Numbered from the stretch's first letter, positions 44,399 through 56,026 are shown. The stretch: DNA of 64,000 bases from Cytospora piceicola (GCA_023375675.1 JALQBC010000022.1:434001-498000); one strand, 5' to 3'. Program-made: numbers and translations. The notes: generated by a model not told the origin, from the letters alone.

Positions 44399-45794
44399 CG
44401 TGGATTGATTTCTCTTGATTGAAGCAATGCTGGTTGGTGTTTGTTGGTGTGTTGTGTGGTTGTGTTGTTATGGTCGTGGTGGGGGTGAGGTTGGTGTTGA
44501 TAGGAGAAGTCAGAAGAAGTTGTGCAGAGGGGAAGGAAGGTGTTTGAAGGTAGGTTTGAGAGGATTAAATAGGATAGAACCTCTTGGTTTATTCCAGGTT
44601 GCTGCAGCTCTCGACCCCCGTCCGAGTTCCTCGTCTTTCTTTTGCGACCCAGCCTCGTTCCTCTGCGTCCCTCGTCCCCGTCACCTGCGAGCTGGAGCGT
44701 GCCAGTGGGACTGACAATATACACTCGCCGTCTTTCTCTATGTGCCTTCCTGGTTGGTCGTAAGATCTACGGGACCCGACCACAAAGTTGAAGTAATATC
44801 GAATTCCTTCGAGCTTCCCACCCACAGACCTAGTTGAGGTACATGATCTACCTTCCTTCTCATCCAGGTCTGTAGCCATTGGCACGAGACACGCGACAAC
44901 CACTTCGCCTACAAATCCACCAGTCTACACGGAATTTCTCTCTCATTTTTACACTCACCCAACACGCAGGTGACGGTCTTATCACTGTGACTGTGTAGGT
45001 CTCTACCGTTTTCCTTCCTTCCCACCACATCCACCACACCCAACAACACCCAAGCAGACAACAAATTCATTTGCTCTAATTTCACCAGTCCACGCCGACT
45101 TCCTCTCTTCCCACTCATCCACTATCACCAAGCGAGCAGCACTCACGTCGCTCATAGCTTGATCCTACTAGTCTACACAAACTTCCCTTCCTTCTGCCGA
45201 GCTATCTTTACGCAGCAGACAACAACCACGGTCCGCGCTTTCACCAAGCCATGCTTTGAATACTCCCAACCACACAAGGCGAAAGCTCCACAGGTATGTA
45301 CTTCAAAAGTATGGTAGCAGACGCAACTATTCCCGCCTCTGACTCTCATATCCAATTGATCTATCCCCATTTCACATTACCTACCAAAGGCGCCCATGGC
45401 TTCAATATTGACAGGACCTCAAACATGGAACGTTATGGCCCCGATGTCGCCTCTTTCCCATTGCAAAAGCCTCAGACTGTTCAGGAAGTTACAGGAATTG
45501 GCGTTTGCCTTGCTGTGTTGCTGTTCTTCGTCCTTCCGTTTATGATATTGCATCACTGAGGTCTATCCCTCTCGACCCCCCCCCCCAATCCTTCTACACT
45601 CGACGCTGTCTACCCAACCAAGCTTCTACCTTCCTCCACTCAACGTCAAGTCTTCCTACTGATCTTCATCTCAGCTCACAACCCCGCTCAAGACGATTCC
45701 CTTCAAGAGTGAGCAGGACTGAAGATCCAAGGCAAGTATAGCAAGCCCAACCGCGATCCCTGTATATTGACTTTACACCTTTTCAGAGACCACC
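44399..45794. other. divergent spacer, Myb-like members 1 and 2
   Basis: No gene. Much of it is pyrimidine-rich, with loosely repeated CACCAGTC(T/C)ACAC-type segments (about 44920-45220) and a C11 run (45576-45586). A probable 5'-UTR intron of the right-hand gene ends at TTTTCAG (45786), with a donor near 45732-45736 (AAG|GCAAGT or GTATAG). Confidence 0.5.
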
Positions 45795-47044
45795 ATGTCC
45801 AGCTACAAGAACAACAAGATGCCACAGGTGTCGACCCCTACCACGCCCAAGAAATCTGAGACCAATGTCGATGAAGGCGACTTCGATGAGACCATGGTCG
45901 ATGACAGCACTAATGTCGACAACACCAAATATCCTAGGAACCATGGTGGCAAAAAGGCCAAATTGTGTCTCCGGCTGACTGAAGTCGAGTCCCTCCTATT
46001 CTTCAACATCATCCGATTCAACCGTTACCCTGATCAGGTTGACTGGGACAAAGTTGCTGAGCACTCCGGCCTGAAAAACAATTCCGTCAAGGTAAGCTTA
46101 CTCGCTCAACATCATCATCTTGCTGGTCTGTTACTCACTGTAACTAGGTTCGCTTCCGTCAGATTTTGAACAAACATGGCTTGTCAAACCTGATGCCGAC
46201 CCCTTACAAGAAGCCTGCTGAGGCCGGCGGTCAGCGTAAGGGCAGAAGAGCCAAGAATAAAGCCGGCGGTATCGCTGCCGCCAACCAGGACGACGGCGAC
46301 GGCCAATTCAACACTGGTCCTGATACCCGCGATTTCCAACTCGCTGTTCCTGACAGTCAGGCCACAGTTCCTCAGATCCAGTCCGGTACCCCTGGCCTTC
46401 AATACGCTCTCCCCAAGCTTCAGGCGCAGGTCCAGACCCCTCAGTCCGGAAAGGGAGCCGAGCCCGAGCCCCAGCTTTCCCGCTCCAGTCCTGTTGTCGA
46501 CGAATCCGGCTTCTCTCCCCTATTTGCTCTCCCAGGCCCTCAGCAGAAGCAACAACAACCTCCAGCCACTACCCAGGGTGGTCCTTCCAACTTCGGTCCA
46601 TCGGACCCTTTCTTTGATCCAAGTGTGCCCCTGAGTATGACCTTGGGCGGCGGCAGTGCCATTGGCAAAACAAACCTAGCAATGACAGCTACCGCCGAGC
46701 AGCCTCAGGAGAGACAGGAGCAAGTTATCAACGAGCAGGTGATGCAGTCGCTCAATCAGTCTGACAATGTGGGTGGCTTCCAGCAGATGGGAAACTGGAA
46801 TGATGTGGGCAGCATGGCTGGCCTAGGTGTCAGTCCCGTTGCTCAAACCGCCCAGACGAACAACCAAAACGGAACCAACACCGACGGCAACAAACGCTAC
46901 ATCAAATTCAAATTCGTCGACGACCCCCGGCCTTACCTCGGAGATCCCAACCTCCAGGTGAACTACAGTGAGGGACATCGCAAGTGGAGGGTGGAAACGA
47001 CTATGCCCATTGATCATGACCTTGGCAGCGATTATGATATTTGA
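45795..47044 (+). CDS. Myb-like DNA-binding protein (cluster member 2)
   Basis: Two exons, 45795-46091 and 46148-47044; the intron (GTAAGC...AACTAG) is phase 0; 397 residues, the longest of the cluster. The Myb-like domain lies at about residues 58-112: L-T-E-V-E-S-L-L-F-F-N-I-I-R, then Q-V-D-W-D-K-V-A-E-H-S-G-L, then K-V-R-F-R-Q-I-L-N-K-H-G across the splice. The intron falls just before helix 3, as in its neighbours. After the domain come K-G-R-R-A-K-N-K (NLS-like), a long Gln/Pro/Ser-rich region resembling a transcriptional activation segment, and a conserved-looking end (R-Y-I-K-F-K-F-V-D-D, then R-K-W-R-V-E). The acidic N-terminal 50 residues are disordered. It should act in the nucleus; no target can be named. 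Confidence 0.82.
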
Positions 47045-48625
47045 TGCTGGTCTTTGCGGGTATCGATTATGGCCTCTTTTTTCTTCTCTTCACGACTTGG
47101 TGAGCACAAGTCTGGCTGGATGGCGAAGGTGGCAAGGGTACTTGTTGTATGTCCCATCATGGCCTGGAGGATTGACATCTGGAGCGACTGGACTGTGATG
47201 TTGATTGGGAGATATTACGGGGTACTCGTGAGTACCTAGGTATATCATGCTTTTACCAACAAGGAAGTCTAGTCGGACAATTGACGTTGCTTCATGCCAA
47301 CGAGAAACAGTCTGGATGCTGTTAATTGGTTGAAGAGGAAGCTTATGACAGGCTGACTTGACTGGATGGAACTGTTTGGGTTGATGAAGTTTATGACAAA
47401 ACGAAAACTAGGAGAGATTCTTGCTTGGCCCATCGATAATTACTGCGTGTTTTTGAAAGATAGGAAGGACCCCGGCAGAACCAAAACTTTTTGATCAATT
47501 GACTGATGATCAGTACCAGTGCAGGATATCGTAGCATGCCCCAAACCATGAATAGTAGTATTTGCGGCAAGCTCGCTGGATATTCAAAGCCACGGTCTGG
47601 GTGGAAATAAAAAAGATCGATTCTCCCACCTCCAATTGGATGTAACATTGGAAGAAGTAGCGCAAGGCAACAAGAGTGTATGGCCAAGCCAGTTAAAGCC
47701 TATACGAGTGGTGGGAGAGGGTTGAAATGTTGAGAACGAACGAAAAAGAAAAAAGTAAGGACCAGTCAAAACATCTGGAGAGGGTGTTGTTACGTCGTGG
47801 CCTGGCAGCAAAAGTGAGAACCCCCGTATTACCCGGGCGCCCACACACTGCGGGTGAAACAGGGGAACAGGAAGAACGCCCCGCATACTGCTGTAGCAGT
47901 ACACAGAAGAGCCCCGAGGCTGAGCTGTGTTAGTATGCTTCCTAGTTGAGTTCCTAAAGTGCGGTCGAGTATAATTGCCCTCCCGCACGGACGAACAATA
48001 CGAGCGCAGCTAGCTGGTCCAGTCACAAAGATCACATTCAATGATTGGTGATTAGTGGATGACTCGCAATATTCCGAGAAAAGTCAAAGCAGGAAGACTA
48101 TATGAAAACCCTGGTGAGGGTGCAATACTATGCCCACTTGGGCCTTCGATCCGGTCAAGGGAATAATAGAGCAGTGTGTAGATCGATTATGACAGGAAAA
48201 ATTTTCAGGGAGAAGCAACCTGGATAGACTTGTTACGATGAACATTACCGGCTAATGTTTTGGGCCGGCCAACGAGCCTTGTTGTGGTATCATTGAGCAG
48301 TTGATTGTTAATTTTTCCCCAAGCCCTTCCAGCCCCTTTCTCAGTCAGTCTAAACGTATGGCTACCACTGTCACGCGGACAGTATGGGAGGGAAGGAAGA
48401 AAGAAGGGAAGAATGGAAGCTACTTACAATAGCCCGTGTCATAACTCGTTCCAAGGAAAGACATACCAGTAATACATAGCACATTCCACCGTAAATACCC
48501 AAAACTCCAACGAAAAATCCGTAGTCATAATTCTAGAAATACAATTGTTGGCCTTGGTCCAGCACCTAAATCAAAGGAGGCCATCGCAATCGCCATCGCC
48601 ATCGGCGACGGTGCCAGTCGGTTGT
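47045..48625. other. spacer between convergent cluster members 2 and 3
   Basis: No gene seen. GAGTACCTAGGTA lies near 47228-47240. Other open frames on both strands are short and lack the Myb-like motif. Confidence 0.55.
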
Positions 48626-49511
48626 TCAGCAAAAACGTGTGTCCCACTCCTCTTGCTTCACAGGAACGTGACTGTGGTCAGGCCCCATCATCTCACTCGG
48701 GGCAATGCCGAGCCCTTCCGGGTGAGCGACCGTGTGCTGGTGGCCGAAGAAGGGAGCGGCGCCGAAGCCGTCCATATCGTACGATTGTAGCTGGAAGGGC
48801 GAGTACGACGGACTCGGCTGCCAGGACGGCGCCACCTGGTTGGGGTCGACGTGGCAGTGGGCAGCTCCCGTGTAGTCGAAGGGGCTCGTCTCATGATGGT
48901 TGTGAAGCATCTCGTTGACTGGGCTGGCGGCGTACCCGTGGGAGGCGGCGAAGAGGTCGGTCTCGCTGCAGGGTGTCAGGAGTCGGTTGTGATGGAATTG
49001 CATCTGGGCTTCGGGCATCGAGACGGGAGGCATTTCGGTCGGTGCGTCGGTGCGAGTCTGTTGAGTTTCCTCCTTGATGATGGCCTCATTCTTGATCTTG
49101 GGAGATAGGGTCTTGGAATCTTCTTGATGGGCGTCTGGTGTCGCGTTTGGATCTGGTTTGATAAGTTGTTCGTCCTCTTCTTTCTCTTTCTTGGTCTTGT
49201 TCTTGGTGTCCTTCTTCGACTTGGTTATTTTGGACTTGTTCGCTGCGGTTCGGTTTCGTCGTTGGGGTTCAATGCCTAGAAGAGAAGCCCGGAAGCGAGA
49301 GTACCGCATGCGAGCGGCATGGCCATTGCTAATGGGTTGGGTCAGGTGCTTGTTGTTGGCAACTGCGTTCCAATCGATCTACACAAGGGTCAGCGATAGG
49401 AGCCCCTGAGGCTCATCCGAAGCTTCGAAGGGCTCTTACGTCTTTGAGATTCTTCTGCTGCAATATGGCGAACAGAAACCGAGCCATGGCATTGTCATTG
49501 TTGGAAGACAT
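48626..49511 (-). CDS. Myb-like DNA-binding protein (cluster member 3)
   Basis: Two exons, 49440-49511 and 48626-49378; the 61 bp intron (GTAAGA...TGTGTAG) is phase 0; 274 residues. The domain covers about residues 8-62: F-L-F-A-I-L-Q-Q-K-N-L-K-D, then I-D-W-N-A-V-A directly after the splice, then N-G-H-A-A-R-M-R-Y-S-R-F-R. This is the clearest match to a widespread fungal Myb-like family. A basic Lys-rich segment (about 75-100) follows, then three or more SUMO-type motifs (I-K-N-E, I-K-E-E and V-K-Q-E near the C-terminus) and a His/Pro/Ser-rich tail. It is a likely sequence-specific regulator; its target is unknown. Confidence 0.88.
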
Positions 49512-51757
49512 GCTGACAATGCGGATCGTAGTGGCGGAGGCGCACAGGGGTTACGTGGGCCAGCCGGACGAGGAGCAAGTGGGACTCTGTCCCAGGGCGG
49601 GTAGAAGAGGAGGGGGGGCTTGGGCTCAATTTGAGCTTCACAACGAAGAGGCAGATCCGTTAGATTGAACACCTACCCAAGATCACACACAGTTTGAATA
49701 GTAAATAGTAAAAGGATCGAAATGGGGGTGAGTCAACTAAGGTGTGTGTGTGAAGATCAGTGAGGCGAGGCCTGAGGGGGGTATTATATGCCCTGTTCAC
49801 CCGAGGAAAAAGCTACTATGAAGTATAGGGGATGCTTTGATAGAGTGCCCTGGAAGGGGAGATGCAACTCGGCTGCCCCAGTGCCAACAGCTCTCTGATA
49901 GCCAGCACTCCTGCTTGGTTGCAACCAGCAACAAGCCGGGATGAACACATTTGACCTCAACAATGGAACTGGGGACGGCAACCCATGTGTTTGAAAAGAT
50001 GGAGATAACAGCCAAAAAAGGATGTCTTTGCATGAAAATTTGTTTGCTCTTGTTCGAGAGTGTGGACCGATAAAGCAAGACAGCAAAGGAGGGGGGAAGA
50101 ACTCTGGGCTCTTCCCGCTCAGATGTTCTTGCTTTTTGACCGAGGAGCATCTATCTATGTATGTATCTGCTGGAAAAAGTTTGCCTTGATGATAATGCCT
50201 GTGGTTGCCTGGTTAGTTGAGAGACCCGACAAATCAGGAGGCCAACAAGATGGAGGTGTGGATTCGACGTGATCTCGCGGGCGGCTCGCGTAAAGTGGTA
50301 GTTCCAAGGTTGTGCCGGAAGGGGGTTGCATAGGCTTTCCACCCCTGCCCCTGCTCCATGTACCACTACTTCGAACACGGACATGATATGGAGCAGAACT
50401 GGGCAGTATTGGCAGAGTTTCTGGACCCTCGAGGCGTAATTGTGGACTTTTGGTTGGAACGGCCAAGGACCTTCGACATTCGAGGCAACGGCTTGAGGAG
50501 GGCCATGGTTGTCTTCGATGCAAGACAGGTACAGATTCAAGAAAAGGTGTGAAGGGAAAGCGCAGAAGTGATGTGACAGTGAGTCATTGCAAACACGCCG
50601 AGACAAGTTTGGGAAGCAAATCGTTTGTCCTAGTTCATGGATCTTAATTGGAACGCGGCGCAGTGCCTTACCGGAGGATGCGTCTTCCCCGGACGGGCAT
50701 GCCATCATCCTTAGACACTACCAGGCCAGGAATGGATGATAGCCTGTAAAGATTGCTTTTTGCTGCAGGTAATAACTACATGGAATAGAGTTCCATGGCG
50801 ATAAGCAGGAGAGGAGTTCGGTGAGTTCTTTTTGGGAATGGCGAACCAAGACGGCTGCAGCGGCCAGGCACCGTAGAGAGAGCCTGGCCCACCTAGGCTT
50901 CCCCGGAGCTGCAGTGATTGCGTTGCATCTTTTTGCAATCCTGACAATTTCCCGCTCTGAATCTGGCCGATCCGAGTACGAACGGTGCCTTGTTTAAATC
51001 GTCAATTCCTGCCGCAGTTGGGGGCCAGCATTGCTGCACTACAGCCATGCTGCCTGCTGAGAGGCTTGGGCGAGAGGGGGGGAAGCAAACCAGTGCAACT
51101 CTCTCTGACTCCACGGAGGATCCCAATGAATCATGCGTGATTCGGTTGGGAAAAAATGATTCACTTAGGCTGGGATGGGCCGGGGCTTGCGACGAACTGA
51201 AGTCTCGATTGGCCGGAGACGTGCCGAGAATACGCGTCCAGCTGGTACAGCGGGGGCCGGTGACTTGTAAGGTTGGGAAATACAGTGCAGGAGGGAACGC
51301 GCTAAGGGAGCGAAAGCACGTGAAATATGGGGACGCGGGTGGTGGTCCCGCTAGTTCCGTCGACTGGTAAGTTGGACGCCTCAAGAGCTCCGTTATGATC
51401 CGGTACCTAGGTAGGTAGTCGGATTAACCCCGGCTGCCCATGGCGCCCAGCCATTAGGTAGACGGCGGCAGTGAACGTAACGGAGCTCTGAACATTTGAA
51501 ACGGATCGGCCTCTAGCATCCCCGCCCCAGCCCCCGCCCTTGCGCTCTGACTGGCTGGGCCACCCACCCTGGCCTTTCCAGCTCCTTTCCTCCACTGCAG
51601 ATAGCCAGCTATCAAGAAGTGCTTTCTTCCCTCCCTCTTCCAAGGCATCGAGGTACCAGTCTAACAATTAATCTTCATCTCAACCGATCAATCATATCCA
51701 CCAGCGCTTTTTTGAAGCTATACAGAAGTCCGGGTTCGCCTTTCCAGACTCGCCAGA
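49512..51757. other. 2.2 kb spacer between members 3 and 4
   Basis: No supportable gene. Several open frames of 60-185 codons overlap on both strands without recognisable motifs. CGGTACCTAGGTAGGTAG lies at 51401-51418. It probably holds both divergent promoters. Confidence 0.5.
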
Positions 51758-52930
51758 ATGAACAGCAAAAACTGGGGCGATAGTTAGTAGCTTCTTGTTT
51801 CTCAATTTTGTCCTCCCCTCTTTCTGTTCGTCGTGCCACCTGCCGGCAATCCATGTTTCCTAAGCTCATATCGAGCCATGCTGTCCGCCCAAACAACCGG
51901 CCAGCCCCATGAGAGCTTCAGCTTACTGATAATCTATTGTCGCAGAAGCCGACAAGGACCTCTTCTTCACCATCCTGTCCGTCAAGAACATCGGTGTTAT
52001 CAGCGGCTCAGAATGGACCACAATCGGTGGCCATATGCGGACCCTTGGCTATGGCTTCACTAATGAAGGTTGCCGGTAAGCTTGGTCCTCCTCTGTCGCC
52101 CCCCGACTGCCGCATTTCTCGTAATCTTAAATTTGTTGTTCTTGCATTCATTCTTTTTTATTCTTCGTATCCTGGTGAACAACCTTTATTCCTGTTCCGT
52201 AGGCGTATACTTTATCGGGTCGTTGCTTCCATGTTGCTGAGCTCGACTGCGAACCTTGTGTGTGCAATGCGAGACTGCTTGGTGTTGGCTGCTGGCATCT
52301 CGCACAGAGAAAGCCCTGGTTGCCCACGTTTAGGTCCTGTCTTAACGAGTGGTTCCTGCTCATCCATGTTTCTTAGCTAATATCACCACCAGTCAACACT
52401 TCCAAGGCCTTCGTCGAGCTCAGCAGAAGGCTGAGGCTAACGGTGCCCTGAGCGAGAATCCTCGGAAAATCGACCCTACTTTGAACCCAATCACTCGTCG
52501 GCCAGGCCCTGGTCGGGGGCGGCCAAGGAAGTCCGCGGGCGGCGGTCCTGATTCCGAGAGTGCCAGTCCGGGCCAGGTACAGGCTGAACTTGAGCTCCAG
52601 GACCAACAGCAGCAGTCTCAGCCGGAGCAGCTTCAACAACAAGCCCCCATGCAGCCGCAGCCACCCATGGACCCCAATGTTGGGCCTGCACCAACTCCCA
52701 TGATGGATGCTGCACCGCCACAGGTTGAGGCTTCGCCGCCGCAGCAGCCCATGATCATGCAGACAGAGGGTGTGTCTTTCGAAGATGCGAGTGAAGAATC
52801 TGATGAGCATGCTGCTAAGCGTCCTAAACTCGAAGAAAACCATGACCCCGCCCTGAACGACGAGGCCATCTTGAGTGCCCTGGCAGCTCACACCCAACCC
52901 GGCTCTGTCGAGCACTACAATCCCGAGTAA
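51758..52930 (+). CDS. Myb-like DNA-binding protein with AT-hook (cluster member 4)
   Basis: Three exons: 51758-51782 (25 nt), 51946-52075 and 52393-52930; 230 residues. Donors are GTTAGT and GTAAGC, acceptors CGCAG and CACCAG; the second intron is long (317 bp) and phase 2. The domain runs N-W-G-D-K-A-D-K-D-L-F-F-T-I-L, then S-E-W-T-T-I-G, then G-Y-G-F-T-N-E-G-C-R and, across the splice, Q-H-F-Q-G-L-R-R. Just behind it is P-G-R-G-R-P-R-K-S, an AT-hook core that binds the minor groove of AT-rich DNA. The rest is Gln/Pro-rich, with an A-K-R-P-K-L NLS-like motif and acidic patches. It is the structural model for the truncated exons that follow: they end at the same phase-2 donor. The two-part DNA-binding layout suggests a chromatin-binding regulator. 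Confidence 0.8.
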
Positions 52931-53877
52931 GTATTGGTCGGGGAGTATGGTATGCCATGATTTGTTTGCTGACGTGCGTACAAGCTTTTACGGAGAGGCC
53001 TAGTCGCCCTCCTGCGGAGGCGAGCCAGTCCATCCAACCTTTTCGGACTTGGGAAATTGAGTTTTACAAGCGGTCCGCCAGGCGTTGAGCTAATGGGCGT
53101 TTTTCTTCGTCGATATTACGACGGTATGACAGACCTTGGTCAATTGGTGTTCGGGTATTTCATTGTTTGTTATGGGGACCCTCTATTCTTGGAGCGCGAT
53201 ATTGATGTCTTCGAGCGTCAAAGTTGAGTCAACAAATTGGGTTTCGGTGCTCTTGGGACGCGGAGTTGGACTTACACGGGAGAACGGAGCCGGCTTCTTT
53301 GAAGTGCTCAGGGACAACGATGGAACCGCGGAAAATCGTCTCTGAATCACATATTCGTATTTCTAAACCCTAATCCTTCATGTTGTCTTGCACCAGGTTG
53401 GTCATTGGGCTTCTTGTGCCTCTGTTCGTCATGGATCGTGGTGGAACTACTATGACGTTCGATCTGGTACGTACGCTCCTCTCTCAGGGACCTCATCTTA
53501 AGCATATTCAGGTGCTGGCCTGACCTTGGTGGCTAAGCCAGTCATCTATCCTCTCGTGTGTGTTGTTCAGGAGGTGGTGAGGGATGCTGTAGTTGTTAAA
53601 CCCCTTTGGTTGATAACATGGTTGGAGCGGAGTATCACTATCTCACTCTGATTCCAGCCTGTCACATAGTCATCTATTCGGGTACAGGCATATTTGAAGT
53701 TTGGACTCGATTTTTCTTCTTCAGCCTATCGGTGTTTTGTGTTCCCCGCCATAACTACAGAAAGCTGCAACTGACCAACCGTCCTGTGCCTCAGCAACCG
53801 ATATTTTTTCACAAGGCAAATATTCAACATATTGATCCCAAACCAGCAAAAACATTAGAAGCTAACGGGAAATCATC
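52931..53877. other. spacer before the short-exon array
   Basis: No gene recognised. It contains the 3' flank of member 4 and the probable promoter of the 53878 exon. No helix-3-like exon was seen here. Confidence 0.5.
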
Positions 53878-54099
53878 ATGGCCAATAACAATATCAGTGT
53901 TGCTGGCTCTGACGAGCCCGCGTTCAGTACCACGAAGGTCGGAGGTGCCAAATGGAATGACGATGCTCACCAGGCCCTGTGTGGTGCGCTTATTGAAGTC
54001 ATTGAAGGCGCTGGAGCTTCCTGGAGAGCCCATCTTGACCGTATGGTGGAGCTCATGGGCGAGCGTGGGCACAACTTCACTCGAGAGGGCATTCGGTAA
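53878..54099 (+). CDS. truncated Myb-like exon (array unit 1)
   Basis: If unspliced, 73 residues ending at TAA. The frame has the first part of the domain, K-W-N-D-D-A-H-Q-A-L-C-G-A-L, then A-S-W-R-A-H-L, then G-H-N-F-T-R-E-G-I-R. The stop is formed by reading one base into a consensus donor (CG|GTAAGT, phase 2, exon end 54095), exactly where member 4 splices to its helix-3 exon. No matching 3' exon is visible in the next 250 bp. It could be a decaying duplicate, a micro-protein, or an alternative first exon spliced to the 3' exon at 56343. Confidence 0.5.
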   Translation: MANNNISVAGSDEPAFSTTKVGGAKWNDDAHQALCGALIEVIEGAGASWRAHLDRMVELMGERGHNFTREGIR

Positions 54100-54344
54100 G
54101 TAGTTGATACTGTTCATTCGTCATAGTCCCAGTGGCCACACCTGTTGCTGGGTTTATCTGGTTGCCTATACGCCTACTTTCCAATCTCTCTACATTCCCC
54201 AAAACTCGCAAGCTTGAAAGCTTCCAGCTTCTGTTTCCCACTCCTCAAACTTGCATCACTCTCCACCACCACCTCAGTTACCACCAACTACATCAAGCAC
54301 CCATCGTCAACAAACATCACCCGTCATCCACGAAACACTACAAT

Positions 54345-54500
54345 ATGCCTTCTACGTGGGACGACACTCGCATGAAGGACCTCATGGAGGAGATCTACTT
54401 TCGCACGGTTCCTCAGCTTTCGCAGGATGACAAGGATGCCATCGTCAAGGGGATGAAGCAACGCGGCCACACGGACCTCACCTGGAACGCGATTCGGTAA
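54345..54500 (+). CDS. truncated Myb-like exon (array unit 2)
   Basis: 51 residues if unspliced: S-T-W-D-D-T-R-M-K-D-L-M-E-E near the start and H-T-D-L-T-W-N-A-I-R at the end. It ends at CG|GTAAGC, phase 2 (exon end 54496), again at the family splice position. A possible vestigial tail lies at about 54640-54695: a splice to an ACACAG acceptor would give R-P-A-T-K-R-R-S-E-P-P-N-T, basic like other members' tails but without helix 3. The status of this unit (gene, exon or relic) is open. Confidence 0.5.
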   Translation: MPSTWDDTRMKDLMEEIYFRTVPQLSQDDKDAIVKGMKQRGHTDLTWNAIR

Positions 54501-54876
54501 GCTGCCTTGTTACGAGCTTTGCCCAGTGGCGCCATCTCCATGTCTGTTGTTTTCTTGCCCTCCAGGCCAATATGTCCTTCACTCATGATGTACCGTTTGC
54601 TGTGCTATTGCACCTTCGTGTTTCCCAGCGATAACACAGCCCTGCCACCAAGAGGAGGAGCGAACCTCCCAACACCCACAGCCGTTGAGCTCTCCGTTTC
54701 AGTTACCTGAGAGCGCTCTGCCGCATTGCTAGTGACTCAAAAGGCTTGTTTGCATTGTTTCCACCTCCGTTTCTACATCTACGTCCATTCCACCAACTTG
54801 GTTAGAGCATGAGTCTTCAGACTCCTTACACGCCTCTATTACAATCGCCAGTACGAACCACCACAACCAGCAGACC

Positions 54877-55038
54877 ATGTCTCCTAAGTCGAAGTCGATT
54901 TACGAGTCGCCTGGCTTCTGGCGTGATTTTGCCGTTGCGGCCTACGAGATCACGGCGCCCTCATCGGCAATCATGACTGAAATCATCGAGAAGGCCCATG
55001 CTATAGGAGGTTGGGACATCAACCAGAATGGTCTCTAG
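54877..55038 (+). CDS. truncated Myb-like exon (array unit 3)
   Basis: 53 residues if unspliced, ending I-G-G-W-D-I-N-Q-N-G-L then TAG. The stop overlaps a donor (TA|GTACGT, phase 2, exon end 55037). It carries P-G-F-W-R-D-F-A-V-A-A-Y-E and is clearly paralogous to unit 4, 333 bp downstream. The first helix differs from the W-D-D type seen in units 2, 5 and 6. No following 3' exon of the family was recognised. Confidence 0.5.
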   Translation: MSPKSKSIYESPGFWRDFAVAAYEITAPSSAIMTEIIEKAHAIGGWDINQNGL

Positions 55039-55209
55039 TACGTGTCGCCAAGCTGGCTGCTTCTTTCCCTACTTGGTAATTTTATCCGCGCCTGTAAACT
55101 TCCCCATTCATCCATCCGCCTACTCTGCTTTCTATCTCAACATCAACTTCAACTTCATCATCATATCCGACACTTTTCCCATACAACCACAACCAGACCA
55201 GAAAAAAAA

Positions 55210-55362
55210 ATGCCCCCTTCAAACTACGAAACGCCTGGTTTCTGGCGAGACATTGCCCTGGCTATGTACGAGCATTGGTCGCCGTCAAAGACGGATTTGG
55301 GTCAGATCACAGAGTCGGCCAAAGCGATTGGCGGTTGGGAGGTTACCGGTTCTGGTCTTTAG
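55210..55362 (+). CDS. truncated Myb-like exon (array unit 4)
   Basis: 50 residues if unspliced. P-G-F-W-R-D-I-A-L-A-M-Y-E and A-I-G-G-W-E-V-T-G-S-G-L align closely with unit 3 (Y-E-x-P-G-F-W-R-D at the same offset), so the two arose by tandem duplication. It ends TA|GTATGT, phase 2 (exon end 55361). Downstream, 55388-55440 has a block similar to the intron of unit 6, including a Q-L-Q-like helix-3 remnant out of frame with this donor, which points to a decayed 3' exon. Confidence 0.5.
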   Translation: MPPSNYETPGFWRDIALAMYEHWSPSKTDLGQITESAKAIGGWEVTGSGL

Positions 55363-55560
55363 TATGTTGTCAATCATTTTGTACCTTCAGGAAGGCTCCA
55401 AGCGGACGCCTCAACTACTCCAAACTCTAGCTCAGCAGCTTCAAACACCTCCTTCTCTTCTTCAGCTTCCTTTCTCCATATCAGTTTGACGCGTCTATGC
55501 CAATCTACAACACTACACCTACCACAACGAGTCCATCAGCACCAGATCACGCTCTACAAC

Positions 55561-55746
55561 ATGTCTGACCGTACCACTTGGGACGACAAGGCCCATCTTG
55601 ATCTGCTCATGGCCGTCCTGAACAGTGTCACACTCACCAACAAGGAGTGGGACAAGATCTTGGCCGATTTGCAGGCCAAGGGCTACCGCTACACATCCTC
55701 CGCTGCTATGTATGATCTTGCTACTGGCGCCTCCCCGTTCCATTGA
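55561..55746 (+). CDS. truncated Myb-like exon (array unit 5)
   Basis: 61 residues if read through. T-T-W-D-D-K-A-H-L-D-L-L-M-A-V-L, then K-E-W-D-K-I-L-A, then G-Y-R-Y-T-S-S-A-A-M matches member 4 helix for helix. A donor (AT|GTATGA, phase 2, exon end 55710) sits at the family splice position; translation past it gives a short unrelated tail ending at 55746. No helix-3 exon follows before unit 6 at 56027. Confidence 0.5.
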   Translation: MSDRTTWDDKAHLDLLMAVLNSVTLTNKEWDKILADLQAKGYRYTSSAAMYDLATGASPFH

Positions 55747-55794
55747 TTTCAGCGCGTCTGTTGCCTCCTACCTCCAAACTCCTCCCTTCAACCC

Positions 55795-55850
55795 CTCAAA
55801 ACTTACTTCCCACCTTCTACCTTCTACCTTCTACTTTCTACCTCCCACCT
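55795..55850. repeat. CCTTCTA-type pyrimidine repeat
   Basis: Several imperfect CCTTCTA/CTTTCTA units lie between array units 5 and 6. This could serve as a leader or polypyrimidine tract for unit 6. Confidence 0.65.
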
Positions 55851-56026
55851 TCCCACCCCTGTAAAGCCCACCGTCCCCAGCTTTTGCACTTTCCCAACAA
55901 TCAGCCTCCAAGCATCAACCACACAACCATCAACACGCATCTCATCAAGCTCCTGAGCAACCCACATCCACCCATAGCATATTTCTATCACGCTCAACTT
56001 GAACTTTCCCTTCCATAGAAGTCAGC

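Noticed and set aside
50893..51384. 163-codon minus-strand frame upstream of the 51758 gene
   Set aside because: No motif and overlapped by a plus-strand frame of similar quality; the region fits a promoter.
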